Both the position numbers and the translations under genes were made by a program. From positions 1-42,093 of the forward strand of contig JANXMC010000072.1 in assembly GCA_025354825.1 (NCBI GenBank): a stretch of DNA of 42,093 bases, given 5' to 3'. The notes beneath the pieces were generated by a model. That model had not been told where the DNA came from. It saw nothing but the letters and a program-made list of their open reading frames with translations, and searched no databases. This document shows positions 24,084-31,264 of this stretch, piece by piece; position 1 is the first letter of the stretch, and each line of letters begins with the position of its first letter. Source of the DNA: Myxococcales bacterium (GTDB lineage Bacteria > Myxococcota_A > Polyangia > Polyangiales > Polyangiaceae).

Positions 24084-25555
24084 CCAAGTCGCTCGAGGGT
24101 CGCGACGACGTTCTCGGGGCTCCGCTGCGCCAAGTCTCGAAGGCGCTCGGCATCGAAGAAGACGACCGTCGACCCGCGTTTGGCGACGGCGGTGCGGGGC
24201 GACGCGATCTTATGAAGGGCGTCGCGTAGCCCGAAAAACTGGTCCGACCCCACGGTCGCGAGGGGCGCTTGGGTCATCTCGGGAATCGCTTCGGCGAACA
24301 GCGCAAGCTCGCCCCGTGCGACGAGGCAGGCGAAGTCGGGCGCCTCGCCGGCGGTGATCGCGACCGAGTCTTCTTCGATGACCTGAATCGAGTGGAGGCA
24401 GCCGAGGATCTCGTCGCGAACGGCGACGTCGAGCTGCCCGAGCGACTCGTGCATCGAGAAGAACGAGTCGATGCGATGAATGTGCTTCGTCGCGGAGATG
24501 CGCATTTTGAGGCCGTCGTTCTGCCCCATGATCATGGCGAGAACGCCGGCGTCGATCGCCCAAACCTCGGTCGTTCGTTCGGCGCGCAGGCTCGCGGTAC
24601 AACGTGCACCTTTCTCGCCGAGCACGCTCGATTCGCCAAGCAGCCAGCCCGGGTAGCAGCACCGAACCATCCGCGGCGGGCCGCTCGCGGTCTCGAGGAG
24701 CACCGAGACGAGGCCGCTCTTCACGACGAAGACGGTGAGCGACGGATCGCCCTCTTTGACGAGGACGTCGCCGGGCTTGAGCGCGCGAAGGACAGCGTTG
24801 TTCTCGAGCCAGTACTGCTGATTCTCGGTGAGACCACGAAGCCCTTGGGCGTCGAAGAGCTGCGTGAGCGGGTGGAGGCGCGCGAGGTTTTGATCGAGCA
24901 GCGTCGCGATGGTCGAGCGCGCGTAAGCATCGGCGCCGAGGAGATCGCTCGCGGCGAGGGCGCAGAGCTCGAGCTGCGCGATGTCGAAGCGATCGGCAAA
25001 GTCGCGGGCGGCGGCCTCCAAGTAGCTCGCCGCGAGCCCCGGCTCGCCGAGGAGGCGCTCGATGTCGGCCATGAGCATCAGCGTCTGCCCGCGCACCTCG
25101 GCTTCGGCGAGGAAGCGCGGGAGGATGTCGCGGGCGCCACGCAGCGAGGCCTTATCGCCGCGGGCGACGGCGCGCTCGTGAACGACGGCAGCGGTGCTGG
25201 CGCTGTCGTCGGGGTCGGGCACGGCGAGGCCGATGCGCGAGTCGACCATCATGTCGGCGAACTCGTCGAGCTCGATGGGCACGGCCTTTTTAGCGCCTGC
25301 CGCAGCGCTCTCGGCGCGTTGGCGAATCGCCTCGACGATTCTGTCGACGGACGGCGGCGCGACCATCGCTCCGTCGTCGTCGACCTCGAACTCGCCGACG
25401 ACGATGTCGGCGGCCGTCGATGCAACGATGATCGAGGCGATCCACGACTCGCCCGCGACGCGGCGGCGGCGTCGAACGTCGCGGACCGCGAGAACGGCCC
25501 CGAAGTCGCGACGCAGGTGCGCTTTCAAGGCGTCGAGGATGTGCTCGCGACTCAC
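24080..25555 (-). CDS. Cyclic nucleotide-binding (CNB) domain protein
   Basis: 491 residues. The N-terminal ~240 residues are helical and unrecognised. A CNB/CRP-like domain spans about 255-370: ENNAVLRALKPGDVLVKEGD, then a phosphate-binding-cassette-like GESSVLGEKGARCTA in which the Glu and Arg are kept. A second, more degenerate copy follows (about 385-490), where the Glu of the cassette is replaced (FFGLRDAL). There is no DNA-binding domain, so it is not a CRP-type activator; a cAMP-responsive scaffold is plausible. The start is GTG 25555, seven bases after a TATACT element on the minus strand. Confidence 0.85.
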   Translation of the reverse strand: MSREHILDALKAHLRRDFGAVLAVRDVRRRRRVAGESWIASIIVASTAADIVVGEFEVDDDGAMVAPPSVDRIVEAIRQRAESAAAGAKKAVPIELDEFADMMVDSRIGLAVPDPDDSASTAAVVHERAVARGDKASLRGARDILPRFLAEAEVRGQTLMLMADIERLLGEPGLAASYLEAAARDFADRFDIAQLELCALAASDLLGADAYARSTIATLLDQNLARLHPLTQLFDAQGLRGLTENQQYWLENNAVLRALKPGDVLVKEGDPSLTVFVVKSGLVSVLLETASGPPRMVRCCYPGWLLGESSVLGEKGARCTASLRAERTTEVWAIDAGVLAMIMGQNDGLKMRISATKHIHRIDSFFSMHESLGQLDVAVRDEILGCLHSIQVIEEDSVAITAGEAPDFACLVARGELALFAEAIPEMTQAPLATVGSDQFFGLRDALHKIASPRTAVAKRGSTVVFFDAERLRDLAQRSPENVVATLERLG

Positions 25556-25562
25556 CCGCCCA

Positions 25563-25568
25563 AGTATA
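25563..25568 (-). promoter_or_regulatory. TATACT -10 element, CNB gene
   Basis: The minus strand reads GTATACTTGG just upstream of GTG 25555, the same 10-mer as on the plus strand at 21070-21079 before the Cys-rich lipoprotein. With only seven bases to the GTG, the mRNA could be leaderless. No clear -35 is seen. Confidence 0.4.
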
Positions 25569-25571
25569 CGG

Positions 25572-26057
25572 TCAGTTCACCGCACTCACGAAAGGGCTCT
25601 TTTTCCAGAACGCCATCGCGCGCCCGATTCGCCAGCGCGAGGCCGCGTTTGCGCCGCATTTGCCCATTGTGTAAACGCCCAGCCGCTCGTTGAACGGCAG
25701 CGCGTGGCAGGCGGTGAACGACTCACGCATCCTTTCGCGGCCGATTCGGAGGCATTCGAGCCTGTCCGCACAGGCCTCGCCAGGTCTCAGCCATACCTGC
25801 ATGAGCCCGAGCGAGCGCCCGTGATCCCCCTTCACCTTGAATGCGTCGATGTCAGCGCGATAGGTCGACTCGTACGAGGCGATGGCTGCCATAAGGAGCG
25901 CTGTCCGCGCCGTGCCGTCCGCAGACGGGAACACGGGCGCTTCCGCAGCGACGTTTGCGATGTCTTCCGCGATGGATTCGTAACGGCCCGAATCGGCCGC
26001 TCCCGGGGGAACCCAGGTCATCATCGCGGAGACTAACCATGCGGTAAGTTCGTGCAT
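25572..26057 (-). CDS. Lytic transglycosylase-like (SLT) protein
   Basis: 161 residues from ATG 26057, which has GGAGG five bases upstream; the track start (26081) has none. Glu about 63 in ASYESTYRAD and the GLMQ motif at about 84-87 match lysozyme-like transglycosylases that cut peptidoglycan. The protein is short and its N-terminus is only weakly signal-like. The two Cys pairs in the C-terminal half may form disulfides. It could be a cell-wall remodelling enzyme or a phage-derived lysin; no phage genes surround it. Confidence 0.78.
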   Translation of the reverse strand: MHELTAWLVSAMMTWVPPGAADSGRYESIAEDIANVAAEAPVFPSADGTARTALLMAAIASYESTYRADIDAFKVKGDHGRSLGLMQVWLRPGEACADRLECLRIGRERMRESFTACHALPFNERLGVYTMGKCGANAASRWRIGRAMAFWKKSPFVSAVN

Positions 26058-26210
26058 GCGTGCCTCCAGAGCCAAGGACAATGCCCGGGGGCTTCATTAA
26101 GCGGAACCCGGGAACGCCGGCTCCTAGCAATTGGCGTGCACCGTTCGGCACCTAGGGTTAGCCATACCCCCAGGACGCGAGGTCAGTGGCCGAAGTACCG
26201 CGAGGTCCCG

Positions 26211-26232
26211 CCTATGGAACACGTTCTATAGG
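26211..26232. promoter_or_regulatory. 22-bp dyad CCTATGGAAC/GTTCTATAGG, candidate operator
   Basis: Ten-base arms match at 9 of 10 positions around a 2-base centre; the inner GAAC-AC-GTTC is perfect. The spacing differs from the Gram-positive LexA box (GAAC-N4-GTTC). It may control the minus-strand lysozyme-like gene. The regulator is unknown. Confidence 0.5.
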
Positions 26233-26301
26233 TAAAAACGTGAGTGCTTCAAGACGTGAGCAACCAAGGGTTGCCACGAGGCCCGAGTGTCCTGAACATC
26301 G

Positions 26302-26359
26302 GCCCCCGTGACCTAAACGCCCTCTTGCGAAAGGGTCGCTTTCCACGGGGGCGACCCTT
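26302..26359. other. Two mutually exclusive hairpins after the small membrane gene
   Basis: GCCCCCGTG (26302-26310) pairs perfectly with CACGGGGGC (26344-26352), and AAGGGTCGC (26331-26339) pairs perfectly with GCGACCCTT (26351-26359). The two stems share 26351-26352 and interleave, so both cannot form fully at once. On the minus strand the second one follows the stop of the 107-residue gene and could be its terminator. Confidence 0.6.
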
Positions 26360-26383
26360 CTGCGCAGGGCTCTACGCGCCTCG

Positions 26384-26707
26384 TCAGTCGATGTACGCAG
26401 CCACGATCAGCAGGCACGAAGCGAGGGCCGTGGCAAGTGCGACGAGCCCTAGCCCGAGGCGCGCGGCCTTGGTTCGACCGCCGTACTTCACGAGCGTCCC
26501 GCCGAGAAAGCTCGCGGCGAGGCCGACGAGCGCGACGACGGCGAAGGTCATGTGGGCGTAGCGACCGAGGCCGAACCGAACGAAGGTGCGCCAGGCGAAG
26601 AGCGTCAAGAACGCGAAGTGCGCAACGAAGCCGGCGCTCGCGAGGGCGATGGCGACGGTGTCGAGAGTGCGCGTCGGGCGGCGAAAAGCCATGGGAGAAG
26701 CGTGCAT
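26384..26707 (-). CDS. Small membrane protein, 107 residues
   Basis: Three hydrophobic helices are visible (near 18-40, 52-72 and 82-105), separated by short basic or polar loops. The first is followed by aromatic-rich AWRTFVRFGLGRYAH. It is probably an inner-membrane protein; the family is not recognised. The next ATG in frame (MAFRRP, five codons in) is an alternative start. Confidence 0.68.
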   Translation of the reverse strand: MHASPMAFRRPTRTLDTVAIALASAGFVAHFAFLTLFAWRTFVRFGLGRYAHMTFAVVALVGLAASFLGGTLVKYGGRTKAARLGLGLVALATALASCLLIVAAYID

Positions 26708-26813
26708 TCACAACGGTGCGCGCGCCAGGGGGATGCGCTAGAAAGGCGTCGCGCTCCGAGCCGCGCCCTCCCCCTCTCTCTCGCTTCGCAGTACCGCGGC
26801 CCCTCTCTCGCTT

Positions 26814-27782
26814 TCACGCGCTCGGAGCGCGTTTTCCGCTCAGCGCCTCGCGGGCTAGGTCGTCGAACGACATCCCTTCCACGCGGGCCACGTCGGCGTC
26901 GTCGTAAAGGCGCGTCATGAGCTCGGGGTGAACGCCGCCCACGCGCGCGATGGCGCTCCCGAAGAGCGCGCCCGTGGCGGGGTGGTTGAACATGTCTTGA
27001 AGCACCGTCATGAACTTCGCGAAGGGGCGCTTCACGCCGGGCTTGAGACTCAAAAGCTGAAACCGCTTAAAGGCCTCGCGAAGGCGCTCACCCGACGGAT
27101 CTACGCGCTCCATCGGGGTGAAGAACACGTCGCGAAAGAACGGCTGTGCGCGAAAGAGCAGATTGGCAAATATCCATGCCGCTTCGGCGCGCTGGGCGAG
27201 CGGCGGCGAGGGGCGCGCCGCGAGCTCACGCGAATAGGCCTCGGAGCCGTAGTGCTCGACCATGTGGTAATCCACGGCAATGTGGCGCGATTCGTCGCGG
27301 TTGATGAGGCGCATCGCCTTGGCGCTCATCGGATCATCCACGTAATCGTCGATCGATCGCAAAAGCGCGATATCCAAAATGAGCTCGCCCCCCGTGACGT
27401 ACGAATTGGCGACGTCGTCGGACAAATACGCGATAGCGCGTAGAAACGGCGGGACGAACTTCTCCAAGCTCGTATTCGTGCGGTACGTTCGATACCGATG
27501 AACGTCGTAGTAATCGGCGAGCATTTGCGCGACGTGGGAGTGCCGCACCTCGTCGCCCACGAAGGTATGGAAGATCTCTTTGAGCGTCGGATCCGCCACG
27601 CGGCGCTCCTGCTCCACGAACAGCGCCGCGGCGATGCGCTCGATACCGGCCATATCGGTAAAGAGCTGCACGATGGCCATCTCGTCGTCGCGCGACATCG
27701 GGCGCGGCGTGCCGCTGAAGTCGAGATCGGCCACTTGCCACTGGTCGCGTCGGCACATCGTCAGCATTCGCTCGAGGTCCAT
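26814..27782 (-). CDS. Ferritin-like diiron protein, AurF-type oxygenase candidate
   Basis: 322 residues, all helical. Two ExxH pairs (DEVRH, Glu about 78 and His about 81; DESRH, Glu about 164 and His about 167) plus Glu near 48 (GIERI) and near 133 (GGELIL) make a diiron four-helix bundle. This pattern fits the AurF/CmlI group, which oxidises amines to nitro compounds, or other diiron hydroxylases. The substrate is not inferable. ATG 27782 (MDLERML) is chosen; the track start (28106) runs antisense into the kinase. It is divergent from the hybrid kinase, 90 bp apart. Confidence 0.82.
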   Translation of the reverse strand: MDLERMLTMCRRDQWQVADLDFSGTPRPMSRDDEMAIVQLFTDMAGIERIAAALFVEQERRVADPTLKEIFHTFVGDEVRHSHVAQMLADYYDVHRYRTYRTNTSLEKFVPPFLRAIAYLSDDVANSYVTGGELILDIALLRSIDDYVDDPMSAKAMRLINRDESRHIAVDYHMVEHYGSEAYSRELAARPSPPLAQRAEAAWIFANLLFRAQPFFRDVFFTPMERVDPSGERLREAFKRFQLLSLKPGVKRPFAKFMTVLQDMFNHPATGALFGSAIARVGGVHPELMTRLYDDADVARVEGMSFDDLAREALSGKRAPSA

Positions 27783-27872
27783 GGGCGTGCTCGCCTCCGC
27801 GGCCGAAGACTGCCACGGCGTGCGGGTGGATTCGAGGCGGATGGTGCGGGGACGGAGTAACCTTCGGCGTCG

Positions 27873-30800
27873 ATGACTAGGCTTGCGGCGCGGCGGCTCC
27901 TGCTCCTCGCTTTCCGAGGCGTCGTGCTCGCAGTCTACGGGGTCGCGCCGATACTCGTGTTTCTCGCCGCGCGCGACGCAATTGCGCAGTCGACGGCGCA
28001 CAGCACGCCGTGGGAAATGCAGTGGGCGCCCCGCGGGCAGGCCCCCTCGAGCGGCGGCTGGAAGGCGACGGCGTCGACCTTCGCCCCGCACCCGCAGGCG
28101 GCGCACGACGCGCTATGGCTGCGGATGCATCTCCCAGCGACGCTGCCCGATCGCCCGGCGCTGCTGCTTCGAAGCGAAGGGCGCTTTCGCGCGCAGTGCG
28201 GCGACGAAGCGCTCACGTCGATTCGCGCGATCGAGCCCGACGAAGGGTATTTCCACGGGTGGGCGCCGTACATGCTGGGCGTGCCGGCGCGCTGCGTGGG
28301 GGGCGCCGTCACGTTCGAAGTGCTCGACGAAGATGCGGTCGCCGGCATTGCCGTGAAGCTCGGCGACGCCTCGGCGATGGAGACCACCCTCGTCCATCGC
28401 TACGTACCCCACGTCGCCATTGCGGCGATCGTCGTTCTCCTCGGTCTGCTCGTTCTCGGCGTGGGACTCATTCGAAAAGGGGGCCGCGAGTTCCTCGGCT
28501 TTGGCGCATTTCTCATTTCGGGCGGGGTTTACGTCTTCGTCCGGTCGCGCTTTCCGGGCTTCTTTTTCGGTTCGAAACCGTGGGCGTGGGATTCCGTCGA
28601 GCTTCTAACCCTGTATGCGATTCCGCCGCTCTATATCGTTTTTCACCGCGCGACCTTCGGCTCCGGACTACGAAATAGCCTCCGGGTCGTCGCCTGGGTC
28701 TCGGGGCTCTATTTCGCAGTGGCGGCAGCCATCGCGCTCACGGGCGCGATCCCCCTCGACCGCACGCTGTCGCCGTTTCAGTGCCTACTCACGCTGGTGC
28801 TGGTGGCCGTTCTCGCCGACGCGATTCGACTCACGGCGAAAGGCAACGCCGACGCGCGGCTCTTCATGGGCGGACTCGGGGCCGCGTGCCTCGTGTTTCT
28901 CGTGCAGGTGCTGGCCGATCTCGAAGCGCTCCCCGAGAGCATGGTCGACGTCGTTCGCGGGCTCCCCCTCGTCCCGATGGGGTTCTTCGTTCTCATCGTG
29001 TTTCTCGGCGCCATCGTCGTACGGCGAACGGTCGACGTGTACGACCTTTTGCAAGTCTACGCGCGGGATCTCGAGCGGCAAAACACGGCCCTCGCCGAAT
29101 CGAAGGTGGCCCTCGAAACGCAGTCCCACGAGCTCGACAAGAAGAATACCGAGCTCTCGCGCATCAATACCCTCAAAGACGAATTTCTCGCGAATACGTC
29201 CCACGAGCTTCGTACGCCGCTCAACGGCATCATCGGCCTCGCGGAATCGGTCTTCGAGACGACGCGCTCGCGCCTCGTCGCCTCGGAGCGGGCGCACCTT
29301 CGCATGATCATGATGAGCGGCAAGCGCCTCGCGACGCTCATCAACGACATCCTCGATTTTTCGAAGCTACGTCATAAATCAATCGAGCTTTCGCGCCGCG
29401 CCGTCGACGTTCACGGCGCGGTGGACGCGATCGTCGAGCTTTCGCGGCCGCTCGTCGGCGCACGCAGCGTGACCCTTTCGAACGACGTGCCGCAGTCGAT
29501 CGCCAAAGTCGCCGCCGACGAGAACCGCCTTCAGCAGATTCTCCATAACCTCGTGGCGAACGCCATCAAGTTCACCCACGCGGGCTCCGTTCGCATCGCG
29601 GCGACCCTCCAAGGTGACTCGGTACGCGTGACGGTGCGCGATACGGGAATTGGGATCGACGCGTCGAAGCTCGATCGCATCTTCGAGTCGTTCGAGCAGG
29701 CCGACGGGAGCACCGAACGGGAATACGGCGGGACCGGCCTCGGCCTCGCGATTACGAAGAAGCTCGTCGAGCTCCATGGCGGTCGTCTCGACGTCACCTC
29801 CGAAGTGGGCATTGGGTCGACGTTCTCCTTTACGCTTCCCCGCGCGACGGACGAAGCGGCGTCGGTCCCGGCGCCGGCGTTTCGCCCCGAGCCCGAGGAC
29901 GACGACGCGGGCGCACCGCTCTCGACGCGCGTGAGCGCCCTTCCGGTACCGCGACGTCGGTACCGCGTTCTCGCCGCCGACGACGATCCGGTGAATCTCG
30001 CAGTTCTGGGCGCGCAGTTGAAACAAGAGGGGTTCGACATCGTGCAGGCGGCCGACGGCTTCGAAGCGCTGGCGCGCCTCGACGGGCCTACCCGCTTCGA
30101 CGCACTGCTGCTCGACGTGATGATGCCGCGCATGTCGGGTTACGAAGTTTGTCGACGTGTTCGGCGAATCGCGGCGACGAAGGAGCTCCCCGTGCTCCTG
30201 CTCACGGCGAAGAACCAGCCCGACGACATCGTCGAAGGATTCGACGCCGGCGCGAACGACTATTTGACGAAGCCCTTCTCACGAAAAGAGCTTCTCGCGC
30301 GCGTGCAAACCCATATTTGGATGGCGCAGAAGAATACCGCTTTCGGCCGCTTCGTTCCGCGGGAGTTCTTGGACCTTCTCGGCAAGCGCGACGTGGCCGA
30401 CGTGCAGCGTGGCGACTGCGTTCTTCGAGATATGAGCGTCCTCTTTTCGGATATCCGTGGCTTCACGACGATGTCCGAGCAAATGGCACCGGACGAGACC
30501 TTTCGTTTTTTGAACCGCTGCCTCGAACGGATCGGCCCGCGGATTCGTGAGCACAACGGATTCATCGACAAGTACATCGGCGACTCGGTCATGGCACTGT
30601 TCCCCAACGACGCGACCGACGCCGTTTCTGCGGCGCTTGCGATCGCCCGCGAGATCGAGATCTACAGCGCGTCCCTCGTGAAGCTCGGGGGAAGCGCCAT
30701 GGCCGTGGGGACGGCGATTCACCGCGGCCCGCTCATGCTGGGGACGATTGGCGAGGAGCACCGCATCGAGGCGACGGTCATCGCGGACACGGTCAACGTC

Positions 30801-31211
30801 GCCTCGCGCCTCGAGGGGATCGCAAAGGCGCTGTCGGTCTCGGTGCTCATCAGCGAGGACATCGCCCGCGCCCATGCGCAGCCGTCCGAGCTCGGCCTGC
30901 GATCCCTCGGCCGCATTCGGGTCCGCGGACGTCTGCGCCCCATGGCCGTTTTCGAGGTGACCGCCGCGTGCACGGACGACGTTCGCAACGCACGCGTCAA
31001 AACGAAAGACGCATTTGCCGAAGCGCTCGCCGTTTACGAAAAAGCGGATTTCAGGCAGTCGGTGAAGCTCTGCGAGGCGCTCCTCACCGAAACGCCGAGC
31101 GACGGACCCGCTCGCTTTTTGCTGACGCAATCCCGCGAAATGGCGCGGAGCGTAATCCCCGATTCGTGGGACGGAACGCTCGACGTCGAGATGCGCGTCG
31201 AGACGCGCTAA
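27873..31211 (+). CDS. Hybrid histidine kinase - receiver - class III adenylate cyclase fusion
   Basis: 1112 residues. After an N-terminal hydrophobic segment and an extracellular ~140-residue domain there are about seven membrane helices (about 180-385), a 7TMR-DISM-like layout. A coiled coil follows (about 390-430), HisKA with SHELRTP (His about 445), HATPase (NLVANAIKF, DTGIGI, GGTGLGLAI), a receiver with AADDD and LLLDVMMP (Asp about 748) and a TAKNQ/Lys end, then a class III cyclase (FSDIRGFT, DKYIGDSVMA, ADTVNVASRLE). The Lys in DKYIGD and Asp in IADTV favour ATP over GTP. It senses an outside signal, phosphorylates itself and probably controls cAMP formation in the same chain. It is not overlapped by the neighbouring GH31 gene. 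Confidence 0.94.
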   Translation: MTRLAARRLLLLAFRGVVLAVYGVAPILVFLAARDAIAQSTAHSTPWEMQWAPRGQAPSSGGWKATASTFAPHPQAAHDALWLRMHLPATLPDRPALLLRSEGRFRAQCGDEALTSIRAIEPDEGYFHGWAPYMLGVPARCVGGAVTFEVLDEDAVAGIAVKLGDASAMETTLVHRYVPHVAIAAIVVLLGLLVLGVGLIRKGGREFLGFGAFLISGGVYVFVRSRFPGFFFGSKPWAWDSVELLTLYAIPPLYIVFHRATFGSGLRNSLRVVAWVSGLYFAVAAAIALTGAIPLDRTLSPFQCLLTLVLVAVLADAIRLTAKGNADARLFMGGLGAACLVFLVQVLADLEALPESMVDVVRGLPLVPMGFFVLIVFLGAIVVRRTVDVYDLLQVYARDLERQNTALAESKVALETQSHELDKKNTELSRINTLKDEFLANTSHELRTPLNGIIGLAESVFETTRSRLVASERAHLRMIMMSGKRLATLINDILDFSKLRHKSIELSRRAVDVHGAVDAIVELSRPLVGARSVTLSNDVPQSIAKVAADENRLQQILHNLVANAIKFTHAGSVRIAATLQGDSVRVTVRDTGIGIDASKLDRIFESFEQADGSTEREYGGTGLGLAITKKLVELHGGRLDVTSEVGIGSTFSFTLPRATDEAASVPAPAFRPEPEDDDAGAPLSTRVSALPVPRRRYRVLAADDDPVNLAVLGAQLKQEGFDIVQAADGFEALARLDGPTRFDALLLDVMMPRMSGYEVCRRVRRIAATKELPVLLLTAKNQPDDIVEGFDAGANDYLTKPFSRKELLARVQTHIWMAQKNTAFGRFVPREFLDLLGKRDVADVQRGDCVLRDMSVLFSDIRGFTTMSEQMAPDETFRFLNRCLERIGPRIREHNGFIDKYIGDSVMALFPNDATDAVSAALAIAREIEIYSASLVKLGGSAMAVGTAIHRGPLMLGTIGEEHRIEATVIADTVNVASRLEGIAKALSVSVLISEDIARAHAQPSELGLRSLGRIRVRGRLRPMAVFEVTAACTDDVRNARVKTKDAFAEALAVYEKADFRQSVKLCEALLTETPSDGPARFLLTQSREMARSVIPDSWDGTLDVEMRVETR

Positions 31212-31264
31212 AGACCCACACGCAACGCCCGTTCGCCGGCGCGGGGGCCGCATACTTTGAAGAG

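Larger units (their letters stand above)
26058..26383. other. 326-bp intergenic region with several dyads
   Basis: No convincing gene; the track ORF 26244-26561 is a shadow. It holds the dyad at 26211-26232, a GCAACC-AAG-GGTTGC hairpin near 26261-26275 and the competing hairpins at 26302-26359. On the minus strand TATAGA within the dyad is a possible -10 for the lysozyme-like gene, but it lies about 150 bp from its start. Confidence 0.55.

Noticed and set aside
25572-26383. Prophage remnant
   Set aside because: A lysozyme-like gene and dyads are present, but no integrase, capsid, portal or attachment repeat was seen.
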